DNA from: JACCTI01 sp051005695
GTDB taxonomy: Bacteria > Verrucomicrobiota > Verrucomicrobiia > Chthoniobacterales > UBA10450
Length of the DNA: 64,000 nt
Assembly: GCA_051005695.1 (NCBI GenBank)
Contig: JBPCJC010000013.1
Coordinates: 26,604-90,603, forward strand
Direction of reading: 5' to 3'
The notes beneath the pieces are model-generated. The model was not told the DNA's origin. It saw only the letters and a list, made by a program, of their open reading frames with translations, and searched no databases. This document shows positions 30,571 to 39,927 of this stretch, piece after piece. A program made the position numbers and the translations under genes. Position 1 is the first letter of the stretch; the number at the start of each line of letters is the position of its first letter.

Positions 30571-31527
30571 ATGTCTAACAACTACATTCAACATGATCAC
30601 AACGACGACGGCCTCGATCGCCGCGGCTTCCTCAAATGCATGGCTTGGGCTGGGACGGGCATGCTTTGGGCCGCGAGCGGCGGGGTGGTCGCCTCGCAAA
30701 TTCTCCGGTCGGCTGGCGCGTCAGTGGCGGGGACCGGCGCCGATTTCACCTTCGTGCAAATCAGCGACAGCCACATCGGCTTTAACAAGGAGGCAAATAA
30801 AGACGTGCTCGGCACTTTTAAGGAAGCCGTCGCCAAGATCAACGCGCTACCGGCCGCACCGGACTTCATTTTGCACACCGGCGATCTCTCTCATCTCTCC
30901 GAGGCGGAAGAGTTCGACACGCTCGAGCAAATTCTGAAGGACTGCAAAACGAAGCAAATTTTCTATGTGCCGGGCGAGCACGATGTGCTGAACGACAACG
31001 GCCAGCAGTATCTGGAACGTTTCGGCAAGAACACGAAAGGCAAAGGCTGGTTCAGCTTCGATCACAAAGGGACGCACTTCGTCGGCTTGAACAACGTCCT
31101 CAACATCGGCGAAGGCGGGCTCGGCATGCTCGGAGACGATCAAATCGGATGGATGGCCGATGACTTGAAGGCGGTTTCGGAGAGCACACCGGTGGTCGTC
31201 TTCGCGCACATCCCGCTCTGGGAAGTTTATCCGCAGTGGGGCTGGGGGACGAACGATGGCGCGCGGGCGCTCGCGCTCACGAAGCGGTTCGGCTCGGTCA
31301 CGGTGCTCAACGGTCACATTCATCAGGTGCTGAAGAAAACCGAGGGCAACGCGACCTTTCACACCGCGATGTCAACGGCGTTTCCGCAGCCCGCGCCCGG
31401 CACGGCGCCGAAAGCGGGCCCGATGAAAGTTGAGGCGGGGAAATTGCGCAGCGTCCTCGGGATCACCGACGTGACGTATCGCGAAGGCAATCACTCGCTC
31501 GCGGTCGTCGATGCGACGCTCGCCTGA
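30571..31527 (+). CDS. Tat-exported metallophosphoesterase
   Basis: 318 residues. A twin-arginine signal peptide (LDRRGFLKCMAWAGTGMLWAASGG) precedes a calcineurin-like phosphoesterase: FVQISDSHIGF, ILHTGDLSH, PGEHDVL (the usual GNHD is GEHD), VVVFAHIPLW and VLNGHIHQV. These supply the two-metal site. Folded export by Tat fits a metalloenzyme loaded in the cytoplasm. It is followed by a membrane cytochrome c 17 bp away, so an operon is likely. Substrate unknown. Confidence 0.88.
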   Translation: MSNNYIQHDHNDDGLDRRGFLKCMAWAGTGMLWAASGGVVASQILRSAGASVAGTGADFTFVQISDSHIGFNKEANKDVLGTFKEAVAKINALPAAPDFILHTGDLSHLSEAEEFDTLEQILKDCKTKQIFYVPGEHDVLNDNGQQYLERFGKNTKGKGWFSFDHKGTHFVGLNNVLNIGEGGLGMLGDDQIGWMADDLKAVSESTPVVVFAHIPLWEVYPQWGWGTNDGARALALTKRFGSVTVLNGHIHQVLKKTEGNATFHTAMSTAFPQPAPGTAPKAGPMKVEAGKLRSVLGITDVTYREGNHSLAVVDATLA

Positions 31528-31544
31528 TCTTTACACAGTCGCCG

Positions 31545-32243
31545 GTGAACCAGGATTTTTGGCTGCGGGTGCACGGCGGCAGCACGCATTTCCCGATCGT
31601 GCTGCTCGCCGTGTCGGTCTTGTTTGATCTGCTCGGAATTTTTTGGCCGGCGGATTCGGCGCGGCGCGGTCTGCATGCGGCGGGTTTTCTTTCCGCGGCA
31701 ATCGGTGTCGTCGTGTCCTTCGGCGCGGTTGCGTCCGGTTTGATCATCAGCGGGTGGAAAATACTTGGGACCGGCACTCTCCTTCGGCATCACCAATTCA
31801 TCTGGCCGGGGTTTGGAATTTCCGTCGCCCTCGTGATTTGGCGTGCGACGGTCGGCCGCCGGGCATCGTTAGGCGCGTTTCGCGTTTATCTTTGCGCCAT
31901 GGCGATGGCGTCAGCTTTGATTCTGGCCGGTGCCTATTATGGCGGTGAACTGGCGCTCGCGGGCAATTCGGGAATCGAAACCTTTCCGATCTCGTCGCCA
32001 CGATCGGCCGATCCCGTGCTCATTGTCCGCGGAGAGCATCTGTTCCTGATGAATTGCGCTCACTGTCACGGCAAGGATGCGACGGGCGACGAAGGACCGG
32101 ATTTGCATGGCATCCATAAGACTGATGCGCGCATTAGCGTGATCGTGCAGAACGGAATCAAGGGCGAAATGCCGCGCTTCGATCGCAAGCTCAATGCGAA
32201 CGACGTCCAGGCGCTGATCGCCTTTCTTCGTTCGCTCGGTTAG
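31545..32243 (+). CDS. Membrane protein (DUF2231-like) fused to a c-type cytochrome domain
   Basis: 232 residues from the GTG at 31545. The N-terminal half has four hydrophobic helices beginning VHGGSTHFPIVLLAVSVLFDLLG, as in DUF2231 proteins. The C-terminal half is a small cytochrome c with CAHCH haem attachment (about residue 168) and MPRFDRKLNANDVQALIAFLRSL with the axial Met. It probably passes electrons at the periplasmic side of the inner membrane. It follows the Tat phosphoesterase. The word TCGTTAGGC lies in frame as Ser-Leu-Gly. Confidence 0.82.
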   Translation: MNQDFWLRVHGGSTHFPIVLLAVSVLFDLLGIFWPADSARRGLHAAGFLSAAIGVVVSFGAVASGLIISGWKILGTGTLLRHHQFIWPGFGISVALVIWRATVGRRASLGAFRVYLCAMAMASALILAGAYYGGELALAGNSGIETFPISSPRSADPVLIVRGEHLFLMNCAHCHGKDATGDEGPDLHGIHKTDARISVIVQNGIKGEMPRFDRKLNANDVQALIAFLRSLG

Positions 32244-32250
32244 CCAAGAG

Positions 32251-32400
32251 GCGGGTAGCGCGTTCCGTCCCGGGTGCGGGCGACGGTGTTCCACCGTCGC
32301 GAACTTTCGTTAGGCCCACGCTGCGTGGGCCGCCGCGGTCTTGGAAAGTTGTTGCGGCAAGATGCCGCAACAACACCCGAGACGGCTGCACTACCGACGG
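32251..32400. repeat. REP-like intergenic element with three hairpins
   Basis: Between the cytochrome gene and recA. Ends GGGTAGCGCG (32253) and CACTACCG (near 32396) are imperfect inverted copies related to the alaS REP ends. Inside are three stems: CGACGGTG / CACCGTCG (32281-32299), GGCCCACG / CGTGGGCC (32313-32331) and GTTGTTGCGGCA / TGCCGCAACAAC (32348-32374). The element also holds one nine-base word (32307). No gene is present in this gap. Confidence 0.75.
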
Positions 32401-32417
32401 CGAACCGCGTTAACGAG

Positions 32418-33455
32418 CTACTTTTTCTCTTCGTCGAGCTTCGCTTTCACGGCGACCTCGATTTCTTCGTAGAGCGCGTGATCGTTTTTCAAAACTTCTT
32501 TCGCGGCGTCGCGGCCCTGCGCGAGTTGCGCGCCTTTGTAGCTCAACCACGAACCGCGCTTCTCGACGATCTGTTGCTCCAGCGCCAGATCGAGCAACGC
32601 GCCCGTGTTCGAAATGCCCTCGTTGTACATGATGTCGAACTCGGCTTCGGTGAAGGGCGGCGCGACTTTGTTCTTCACAATTTTGACGCGGGTGCGGTTG
32701 CCGGTGACGACGCCGTCAGTCTGTTTGATCGCGCCGATGCGGCGTATATCCACGCGCACGCTGGCGTAGAATTTCAAGGCTTTCCCGCCGGGCGTAGTCT
32801 CGGGATTACCAAACATGACGCCGATTTTCTCACGGATTTGGTTGGTGAAAACGCAGCACGTCCGCGCCTTGGAAATGAGCGAGGTGAGTTTGCGCAGGGC
32901 GGCACTCATCAGGCGCGCCTGGGCGCCGACGGTGGAGTCGCCGATCTCGCCTTCGAGTTCCTGTTTAGTCACCAAGGCGGCCACGGAATCGAGGACGATG
33001 ACGTCGAGCGCGTTCGAACGCACCAGGGTCTCGACGATGCGGAGCGCTTCTTCGCCGGACGAAGGCTGTGAGACTAACAAGTCGTCCATGTTCACCCCCA
33101 GCCGGCGCGCGTACTGCGGATCGAGCGCGTGCTCGACATCGATGAAAGCGGCGAGGCCGCCGCGCCTCTGCGCTTGGGCGATGACAGTGAGTGTGAGGGT
33201 GGTTTTGCCGGAAGATTCCGGCCCGTAAACTTCGACCACGCGGCCGCGCGGAAAGCCGCCCACGCCGAGGGCGCGGTCGATCAAAATATTGCCGGTCGGG
33301 ATGACTTCGATGTCGACAATCTTCTCGTCCCCGAGACGCATGATCGCGCCGTCGCCGTAGTCTTTCGCGATCTGTTGAATCGCGAGCTCGAGGTTCTTAT
33401 TGCGCGCGATCGTGAGCTTATCTTCGGGAGTTTTTTCGTCGGTCTTGGTGGCCAT
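32418..33455 (-). CDS. recA: Recombinase A
   Basis: 345 residues. RecA filaments catalyse strand exchange and trigger LexA cleavage. Visible motifs: Walker A GPESSGKTT, Walker B VIVLDSVAAL, and the L1/L2 DNA-binding region around IREKIGVMFGNPETTPGG. The N-terminus MATKTDEKTPEDKLTIARNKNLELAIQQI and the acidic tail DEEKK are normal. No canonical SOS box could be confirmed in the 248 bp upstream, which hold no other gene. Confidence 0.97.
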   Translation of the reverse strand: MATKTDEKTPEDKLTIARNKNLELAIQQIAKDYGDGAIMRLGDEKIVDIEVIPTGNILIDRALGVGGFPRGRVVEVYGPESSGKTTLTLTVIAQAQRRGGLAAFIDVEHALDPQYARRLGVNMDDLLVSQPSSGEEALRIVETLVRSNALDVIVLDSVAALVTKQELEGEIGDSTVGAQARLMSAALRKLTSLISKARTCCVFTNQIREKIGVMFGNPETTPGGKALKFYASVRVDIRRIGAIKQTDGVVTGNRTRVKIVKNKVAPPFTEAEFDIMYNEGISNTGALLDLALEQQIVEKRGSWLSYKGAQLAQGRDAAKEVLKNDHALYEEIEVAVKAKLDEEKK

Positions 33456-33703
33456 AGGGAGGGTTCTACCTACGCCGCTTTGCCGCCAGACGCCAAGCGG
33501 AAACGCGAAAACGCCGCCTCAAAAAATCCCGCGTTGCGGTTGCGGAGAATTTTCCGGTGTCGTTAGGCGACGTCGACTTGGATTTGCTCGGGCTTGACCT
33601 CGTCCGCTTTCGCTCCTGAGATCGGCGGCGGCGCGACAATGTTTCTTGCGAAAACTTTTCCGTTGATTGCCCGCGTCCCCGCAGACGCGATATTCCTCAG
33701 CTG

Positions 33704-34744
33704 ATGCATTCCGAAAACACTGATGAGGCTTTCATGCGCGCGGCGCTCGCCGAAGCGGCCAAAGGTCTCGGACACACGAGCCCCAATCCGGCGGTCGGTG
33801 CGGTCATGGTGGAGAATGGAAAAATCATCGCGCGCGGACATCACCGTGGGCCGGGCTCGCCGCACGCGGAGATCAAATGTCTCCGGAGCCGTCGCGGAAA
33901 TTTACCGCCGCACGCGACGCTCTACGTCACCCTTGAACCCTGCTCGACCACCGGGCGAACGCCACCGTGCACCGAGGCTTTGGTTGAATCCGGCATCCAT
34001 AATGTCGTCGTCGGCGCGCTCGATGTGAACCCGGCGCACAACGGCCGCGGGATAAAAATTTTGCGCGACGCGGGGATCGCGGTGCGGGTAAATATTCTCG
34101 CGCACGAATGCGCGGCGTTGAACCAAGCCTTTAACAAATGGATCGTCACCGGCCGGCCGTTGGTGATCGCGAAATGCGCCATGAGCCTGGACGGCCGACT
34201 GACACGTCCGCCTAACGAAGAGTCGTGGATCACGAGCCCAGCCGCGCGCCGGCACGCCAATCGTTTTCGTTCGCAGGTGGACGCAATTTTGATCGGCGCG
34301 GAAACTTTGCGGACCGACGATCCGCAACTGACCGCGCGCGAAAAAAACGCGCGCCAGCCGTGGCGAGTCGTGCTTTCCCGTTCCGGTCGCTTGCCGAAAA
34401 AAGCGCGATTGTTTACCGATCGTTTCGCCGACAAGACCATCGTGTTCCGCGGGCAACCGGTCGAGCAGGTCTTGATCGATTTAGGGCAACGCGAGATTAC
34501 CAGCGTCTTGATCGAGGGCGGTGGTGATGTCCTCGGCCAAGCGCTAGACGCGCGCTTGATCGACCAGGTTCACCTTTATTTTGGGCCGTTGTTTACGGGC
34601 GGTCCGGTTATCGCGTTTCCCGGCGCAGGCGCAGCTCAGACCGCCGCCGGGGCGCGGTTGCGCGAAATCCGCTACGAACAAATGGGCGACGATATTTTTT
34701 TAAGCGCGCAGCCAACTTATTCCGCGGTTCTGCCGAATAATTAG
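33704..34744 (+). CDS. ribD: Bifunctional riboflavin biosynthesis protein (deaminase/reductase)
   Basis: 346 residues. The N-terminal deaminase has the zinc site HAEIKCL and PCSTTGRTPPC; the C-terminal reductase has KCAMSLDGRL, RFRSQVDAILIGAETLRTDDPQLTAR and LIEGGGDVLGQAL. Together they convert the pyrimidine diamine product of GTP cyclohydrolase II in riboflavin synthesis. The ATG at 33704 gives the usual DEAFMRAAL start. No other rib gene is adjacent. Confidence 0.95.
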   Translation: MHSENTDEAFMRAALAEAAKGLGHTSPNPAVGAVMVENGKIIARGHHRGPGSPHAEIKCLRSRRGNLPPHATLYVTLEPCSTTGRTPPCTEALVESGIHNVVVGALDVNPAHNGRGIKILRDAGIAVRVNILAHECAALNQAFNKWIVTGRPLVIAKCAMSLDGRLTRPPNEESWITSPAARRHANRFRSQVDAILIGAETLRTDDPQLTAREKNARQPWRVVLSRSGRLPKKARLFTDRFADKTIVFRGQPVEQVLIDLGQREITSVLIEGGGDVLGQALDARLIDQVHLYFGPLFTGGPVIAFPGAGAAQTAAGARLREIRYEQMGDDIFLSAQPTYSAVLPNN

Positions 34745-34801
34745 GCGAAACTTTTCGTCATACCTTTTGTTCAATCATCAGACATCAACAGGAGGAAAAT
34801 T

Positions 34802-35131
34802 ATGAATTGGAAAAAACTTCTCTTAATCGCGGTCGTCGCCAGCGGCTTTAGTTTCGCCGCCGCACCGCGGTCGGAAGCGGGCATCCGGGTCGGCATCGGA
34901 ATCGGAGTGCCGGTAGGCATCGGTTATTATGGCGGGGGCTATGGATACGGCGGGGGCTATGGATACGGCGGGGGCTACGGCTACGGCGGCGGGTATTATC
35001 CGTCCGGATATGACTGCGCGCCCTACGGTTATTACGGGCAGCGGTATAACCGCGTGGTCTATCGCCCGTATTACCGGCACCGTAGCCGCAGGATTTACTA
35101 CCCGCGCCACCGCCATTATTATGGGCGCTAA
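34802..35131 (+). CDS. Gly/Tyr-rich small exported protein
   Basis: 109 residues preceded by GGAGGAAAATT, a strong ribosome binding site. A signal peptide (LLLIAVVASGFSFAAAPRSEA) leads to a mature part made of tandem GGGYGYG units, then a Tyr/Arg/His-rich tail (YNRVVYRPYYRHRSRR; YPRHRHYYGR). No catalytic domain. Similar proteins are common in the phylum as predicted cell-surface proteins; the function is unknown. A strong terminator follows. Confidence 0.78.
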   Translation: MNWKKLLLIAVVASGFSFAAAPRSEAGIRVGIGIGVPVGIGYYGGGYGYGGGYGYGGGYGYGGGYYPSGYDCAPYGYYGQRYNRVVYRPYYRHRSRRIYYPRHRHYYGR

Positions 35132-35154
35132 TCTGCCAGTCTAACGACAACCGG

Positions 35155-35192
35155 GAGCCGGCTGGATTTGTCCATGCCGGCTCTTTTTTTTT
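35155..35192 (+). terminator. Intrinsic terminator after the Gly/Tyr-rich gene
   Basis: Stem GAGCCGGC (35155-35162) pairs with GCCGGCTC (35176-35183) and is followed by nine T residues (35184-35192). Confidence 0.93.
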
Positions 35193-35218
35193 CCACGGGA
35201 GCATTGTTCGACCAACAA

Positions 35219-35306
35219 TGGCGGAGGGGGTGGGATTCGAACCCACGAGGACTTTCGCCCTGCCGGTTTTCAAGACCGGAGCCATCAACCGCTCGACCAC
35301 CCCTCC
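35219..35306 (-). tRNA. tRNA-Ser(UGA)
   Basis: On the - strand: acceptor GGAGGGG (35306-35300) pairs with CCCCTCC, the anticodon loop is CTTGAAA giving anticodon TGA, a long class-II variable arm is present, the T-loop is GTTCGAATC, and CCA is encoded (35221-35219). 88 nt with CCA. The left end of the Mu-like element lies 46 bp upstream of its 5' end, so its promoter must be within those 46 bp or in the element. Confidence 0.97.
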
Positions 35307-35352
35307 GGCTAAATTCGCGACCGTATTGTGGCAGGAGCGTCGCGATGAGCAA

Positions 35353-35400
35353 TGTACCTTGGCAGAAAACTTGTCGCGGAATCGACTTCCTGACTTCCAA
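35353..35400. promoter_or_regulatory. Left end of the Mu-like element with transposase-site-like repeat L1
   Basis: After the terminal TGTACCTTGG the sequence reads ACTTGTCGC (35369-35377), a 7-base spacer, then ACTTCC (35385-35390), the same bipartite pattern repeated near the right end. A further ACTTCCAA follows at 35393. Confidence 0.75.
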
Positions 35401-35418
35401 TTGATTTTGGCAGCAGGA

Positions 35419-35440
35419 AAGGCCGCTTTCAAGCGGCCTT
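35419..35440 (-). terminator. Terminator hairpin at the end of the leftward Mu-like operon
   Basis: On the - strand, perfect stem AAGGCCGCTT / AAGCGGCCTT with a 2-base loop, followed by TCC. It lies 180 bp beyond the tape-measure stop. The rest of 35307-35619 holds the element end and no gene. Confidence 0.7.
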
Positions 35441-35619
35441 CTCTAAAGTTGGAATGAGCGAAGCGAAGCTACCTAAATTGTAGCGCGCCGCGGCGGCGGA
35501 GAATTCGCCTCGAAAAATTGCAGAAAGCGAAGGGCACAAAGGAGCGCACGCACGGATGATCCAAGCCACCCGGATAATTGAGAGTTTAAGGGTCCCTGAA
35601 TGTGCCGTTCAATCGTCAT

Positions 35620-37902
35620 TTAGCTTGCCCTCTGGAGAGCGGCGATGTCCGTCTTCGTGCTGGCAATTTCTCGCGAGACGCGGGTGTGCAAGTCCTGCAC
35701 CTGTTTGGCCATTTCTTTGAAGCCGCCTGCGACGACTTCCCCGAGCTGGCTGACGCTCGCGGAAACATCCTTTGCCGGTTGTCGGAACGCGTTCTGTTGG
35801 CCACTGGAACCGGACTCTATCGGGGCCACGTAAATGTCGCCCGTTGGCCCTGGAATGTAATTTGATCGATCCCCGCCGATCGCTGTTCCGCCTGGCAACG
35901 GTGGACCATACGGGGTAGCAGCGGGAACACCGCTTCCGGGCGGGGCATAGTTATACGTGTCGCCTCCCGCCTGTGTCGGCGCGGGCGGCGCGGGCGGTAA
36001 GTCCGAAGGGATCGCCGACTTGCTCGGCGCTTTGCTTTGCGCGGCGTAGAGCCTCAGGAGCGCGTTTCGCGCATTGTCGATCGCGATGGTCGTAGAGTTG
36101 GCGTCGCTGATGATACCGAGCAACCATTTTTCGAGTCCTGCATCTTTGGCGTTATCGAATCCGCCCTGCGTTTTCCCGATCGCGCCAATCTGCTTTTCGA
36201 GGTCTTGCAGTTCTTTAATGGCCTCACGGCGGCGTTCTGACGAAGTCGCGGACGAGAGAATTTCCGCGCGCAGTGCTTCCTCTTTATCGCGCAACGCTCT
36301 TACTTGATCGCGAATCGCGTCGCTGACCTTCTTTTCTTCTTCTGCGGTTTTCTTCTGTTGCTCGGCGAGCTTCTTTTCTTCTTCTGCGGTTTTCTTCGGT
36401 TGCTCGGCGAGCTTCTCCCACTCCACGACCAATCCCTTAACTTTGTTGGTGTGATCGCTGACCTCGGAACCGATCAGCGCGAGCGCCTCCGCGGGCGTCG
36501 CCGCTTCCACCCCGATGTCGTGCAGCCGCTTGCGGACTGATTCTAAATCTGCCGCCAGTGCAGTGAGTTGTTGCGGCTTGGAAAGCTGATCGAAATTGAG
36601 CTTCTTCAGCTCAGCATTCAGGCGCGCGGAAGTCTTCTCGATGGCCTGTTCTTTTTTTTCGACGCCATCGAGAATTTTCGTGAAACCATCCACGTCGGTT
36701 TGCAGTTTTTTCCACTGGTTTGCCTGCTCGGTATTGGAGCGATCGAGCGTCTCCTGGGTCGCGACGAGTTCACCGATTTTCGTCTTCAGCGCGTCAATCT
36801 CAGCCGTCAGCGATAAGTCCGAGAGGCTCTTGACATATTCGGCCCGACGTTGCGCCAGATCGGTGAACACTTTCCCAGTCGCCGCGGTTTGATCTGCCAG
36901 ATCGCGTTGCTCCTGAATCGCGATATCCGTGCTGGTCTTAAAATCGGTCCCGAAAAAATTGCTGATCAACTTGAGCCCGTTGAGTTCCGTCGTAAAAAAA
37001 CCGGACCCGACTTCGCTCGCTACCTGCCGAGATCTCTCGTTAATGTCGTTGACCCGTTTCGCGACTTCTTCGGTCAGTTTCTGGACATCAGCGAAGTCTT
37101 TGGCCGCGGCCGCGGTCGCGCGCCAATGCTCAGTTTGTTTCTGAAATTCGACGCTCTCTTTTTCGGCCGTGATCCGGCTCTCATCCATCTTCTTGCCGAT
37201 TTCGCCGATGATGCCGGCGGTCACCAAGCCCGCGATGGCCGCGGTGCCGAGCGCCGGGCCGAGTGACCCCGCGAGTGCGCTGACCGTGCGCATGTTCACT
37301 GTTCCAGTTGCGATCTCGCGCGTGAGCGTAGTCGCTTCCGCGCGCGCTTTGCCGATGTTTACTCCGGCGAGTAAACTGCCGGCATTCGCTTCCGCGATGG
37401 CCGCGGCCTCTTTGGTCTTGAGCGACGCGAGCTCCGCTTCCGCGGCGATCTTTTGCCGGGCGAGGATGAGCGATTCCTCTTCGGAAAGATTCGTGGTCTG
37501 CTGAATTTGCAGGGCTGCGCGGCGCTCGGCGATCTCCGCAGTCACGGCGGCGGCTTGTTCGCTTTCCCCGGCCGCTTCCAATTGCAGCGCTTCGATCTCG
37601 GACGTGATCAGCGCTTGCCGCTGTTGAAGCAGGCCGTTGCGCCGTTCGTCCAGCGCGAGGGTCGCGGCTTTCTTTTCCGCCAGCGCCTCTTCGGCCGCGA
37701 CCTCTTCCTGAGTGGCGGCGACTTCGGCCGCGCGCGCGACCGAGACCTGCCCCCGCTGTTGTCCGGGCAAACCACCCGCGCGGGCGCTGGCCGCCTCCGC
37801 TTCCGCGTTCACTTCGCGGATTGCTTCCTTGACCGCGGTCGCGCCGGAAGTGTCCCCGGTCGTCCGGATGTTTACCTCGAAGGTGTCGCTCTGGTCAGCC
37901 AT
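35620..37902 (-). CDS. Probable phage tail tape-measure protein
   Basis: 760 residues, largely helical with long coiled coils (Ala/Glu-rich 40-190; LAEQPKKTAEEEKKLAEQQKK with a duplicated segment) and one hydrophobic stretch (ALAGSLGPALGTAAIAGLVTAGIIG, about 205-230), then a Pro/Gly-rich region and a C-terminal coil (DLHTRVSREIASTKTDIAAL). This layout is typical of tape-measure proteins, which set tail length and pass DNA; homology is inferred from architecture only. Last gene of the leftward operon; its ATG overlaps the stop of the preceding gene by one base or more. Confidence 0.6.
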   Translation of the reverse strand: MADQSDTFEVNIRTTGDTSGATAVKEAIREVNAEAEAASARAGGLPGQQRGQVSVARAAEVAATQEEVAAEEALAEKKAATLALDERRNGLLQQRQALITSEIEALQLEAAGESEQAAAVTAEIAERRAALQIQQTTNLSEEESLILARQKIAAEAELASLKTKEAAAIAEANAGSLLAGVNIGKARAEATTLTREIATGTVNMRTVSALAGSLGPALGTAAIAGLVTAGIIGEIGKKMDESRITAEKESVEFQKQTEHWRATAAAAKDFADVQKLTEEVAKRVNDINERSRQVASEVGSGFFTTELNGLKLISNFFGTDFKTSTDIAIQEQRDLADQTAATGKVFTDLAQRRAEYVKSLSDLSLTAEIDALKTKIGELVATQETLDRSNTEQANQWKKLQTDVDGFTKILDGVEKKEQAIEKTSARLNAELKKLNFDQLSKPQQLTALAADLESVRKRLHDIGVEAATPAEALALIGSEVSDHTNKVKGLVVEWEKLAEQPKKTAEEEKKLAEQQKKTAEEEKKVSDAIRDQVRALRDKEEALRAEILSSATSSERRREAIKELQDLEKQIGAIGKTQGGFDNAKDAGLEKWLLGIISDANSTTIAIDNARNALLRLYAAQSKAPSKSAIPSDLPPAPPAPTQAGGDTYNYAPPGSGVPAATPYGPPLPGGTAIGGDRSNYIPGPTGDIYVAPIESGSSGQQNAFRQPAKDVSASVSQLGEVVAGGFKEMAKQVQDLHTRVSREIASTKTDIAALQRAS

Positions 37903-38240
37903 CAGAGAAGTTTCGTTAGGCTGGCGAGAGAATCCCGAAGGATCCCGAACGCGAGCAACGTTTCGCGAAACAGAGACTCTGGCCCGTCGGCGACTTGTTC
38001 ATTGAGCGCATCGAACGCCCTCGCTACGTCGGTGTGAAGTTTTCGAAGGTCGCTGGCGCTGGTAACTAGGGCTGCTCTCTTCGCGAACGATTCCAGCTCG
38101 GCGAGCGTCGCTCGATGAAGCTCTGTATCAGCCTCTAGCTTCGCGAGAAGCTCTTCATCGCTCGCGTTCGGAGGCAGCCCGAGCGCGGAAATAATCCTCG
38201 CTCTGGGATTAATCCAAGTAACAGAATCTTCGTTAGGCAT
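37902..38240 (-). CDS. Small helical protein of the Mu-like element
   Basis: 112 residues from the ATG at 38240 (MPNEDSVTWINPRARIISALGLPPNASDEELLAKL). The ALGLP-ASDEELLAKL phrase resembles the C-terminal segment of Mu-like protease/scaffold proteins, but the rest is not recognised. The start overlaps the end of the ATPase gene by eight bases, within a GCCTAACGA word that also supplies the ATPase stop. The longer frame to 38309 is not supported. Confidence 0.55.
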   Translation of the reverse strand: MPNEDSVTWINPRARIISALGLPPNASDEELLAKLEADTELHRATLAELESFAKRAALVTSASDLRKLHTDVARAFDALNEQVADGPESLFRETLLAFGILRDSLASLTKLL

Positions 38241-39927
38241 GGGTTGCTGACACCTTTGAAATTGCCGATCTGGGGCTGGTATTACCAGCCCCAGATGACC
38301 GGCGCTCACTCGATTGTGGCGATGAAATGGCGGGCGAGATTCCGCGAGTTCGGCGTGGTTGGATCGATCTTTCGAGACTGGCTTTCAGCGGGACGCGATC
38401 AACTTCCGCCGCATCCGATTTCACTCTCGGCAAAGCGGCGAGCTGTGCCGCTTTGATGTCGGCAAAATTCGGAGCGGAGCGGCCCGCTTCCTGTGCATGG
38501 AATCGCGCAATCGCCGCGATTCTGGAAATGTCTTGCACGAAGTTCTGTCCGGCCAGTTGAACTGCGCTGACGAAATTTTCGATGTAATCCGAATGCAAAG
38601 TCGGGAGAAGGCTTTGCGCGATCGCAATCAAATCCTCGGGGAGAACTTCCCCGGGAAGATGGACCGGAGGAAGAAAGCGGGCGTCCCATTGCTGGACCGC
38701 GAAATTGGTTGTCCTTAGATATTTTCCGCGGGCGCTGTCGTAAGCCTGCGGGGTGCAAATGAAGGCGGCCGGGATTCCGCGATCGAGAATGTTACTCCGA
38801 ATCCAGTTGAGCCGTGCGGGCGAGGTATTGCGGCCAAACGAAGAGGGAAAGATCGCGTGCGCTTCGTCCAGGACGATCATCATCTGGGCCTGATCGATCA
38901 CGTCGTTGATGTTCGCGCGCATTGAGTAGGCTCGCTCCCGCGAACTCGTCTCGATGCCGAGTGCGTGCGCGACCGCTCGCAAAAGATCACTCTCGGAATT
39001 CGCGGGCGGGGTTGACACCAGCCGCGCACGGCCCGGATTCGCCTCGCAAAAGGCCTGAACAGATTCCGTTTTCCCGAAACGACTGTTGCCCGAGATGAGG
39101 ACGCCCAGGCGCGCTCCTTGGGCCATCCGAAGCGCCTCGAGTACTTGCCGAGAAACTTCTGTGTCGGCGATCTGGCCCATCACGGATTCGCGGCGCCGAT
39201 CGATGAATCGCACGAGTGCCTCGCCGATCCGCGAGAAAAACCACGGCGCGCCGTTTTCTGGCTCGTCGTCGTCGCGGCCAAAATGAACGTGCGGGCGTTC
39301 GCAAACGCCGCGCAGATACTGCACCAATGACTCGTTAGCCGCGCCGATACAGATATCGCGGAACGCCTCCGGGGTGGCTTGGGCGACGACTTCCGCAATG
39401 ATCGCGCCACTGACGGCGCGCTGCCGATCAAGCCATTTTCGACGCTCGATTCGCGACCGGAAATTCTCTTCCGGAAGAAACTGCGCGAACTCGTTATAAT
39501 TCGGAGCGCATTTCTCAAACTCGGCTGCCGGCAAAAGCACCGCTGAGAATTTCCACGATTCGTTAGGCGCGCCGAACGCTCGCGCACACCACGGCAATTC
39601 CTGAAAGACTGCGCTCGCTTTTTTTCGATCGTAACTACCGGTGCCGAATTCCCGCATCTTTGCGGTGCCGATCAAATCGCGAGAAGCATCAATTAGATCG
39701 CGTGCAAACGCCCGCAGCCCGCCGGGATATCCGCCGATAAATTTTCCGTCATGCCACGGCCGCGGACGTGCCGGTTGCGAGAAAAATTGCAGCGCCCAAA
39801 TGACTTCGAAGAAGCGCGACTTTCCGTGCGATAATTGTTCGACCAGGGCGAGATTTTCCAGGTTCCGAATGCCGCGCACTTTTCGCGCGACCCGGAGCGC
39901 GTCAATCGGTCGATTGTCGTCAGTCAT
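38233..39927 (-). CDS. MuB/TniB-like AAA ATPase of the Mu-like element
   Basis: 564 residues. The N-terminal 270 are unrecognised; the C-terminal half is an AAA ATPase with Walker A SGNSRFGKTES (about 284-294), Walker B MMIVLDEAHA and a sensor-like ILDRGIPAAFICTPQ. Such ATPases (MuB, TniB, TnsC) choose target DNA and activate the transposase. It follows the transposase with a four-base overlap (39924), as A-B in Mu. It is larger than MuB (312 residues), so the N-terminal part may be an added domain. Confidence 0.78.
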   Translation of the reverse strand: MTDDNRPIDALRVARKVRGIRNLENLALVEQLSHGKSRFFEVIWALQFFSQPARPRPWHDGKFIGGYPGGLRAFARDLIDASRDLIGTAKMREFGTGSYDRKKASAVFQELPWCARAFGAPNESWKFSAVLLPAAEFEKCAPNYNEFAQFLPEENFRSRIERRKWLDRQRAVSGAIIAEVVAQATPEAFRDICIGAANESLVQYLRGVCERPHVHFGRDDDEPENGAPWFFSRIGEALVRFIDRRRESVMGQIADTEVSRQVLEALRMAQGARLGVLISGNSRFGKTESVQAFCEANPGRARLVSTPPANSESDLLRAVAHALGIETSSRERAYSMRANINDVIDQAQMMIVLDEAHAIFPSSFGRNTSPARLNWIRSNILDRGIPAAFICTPQAYDSARGKYLRTTNFAVQQWDARFLPPVHLPGEVLPEDLIAIAQSLLPTLHSDYIENFVSAVQLAGQNFVQDISRIAAIARFHAQEAGRSAPNFADIKAAQLAALPRVKSDAAEVDRVPLKASLERSIQPRRTRGISPAISSPQSSERRSSGAGNTSPRSAISKVSATHA

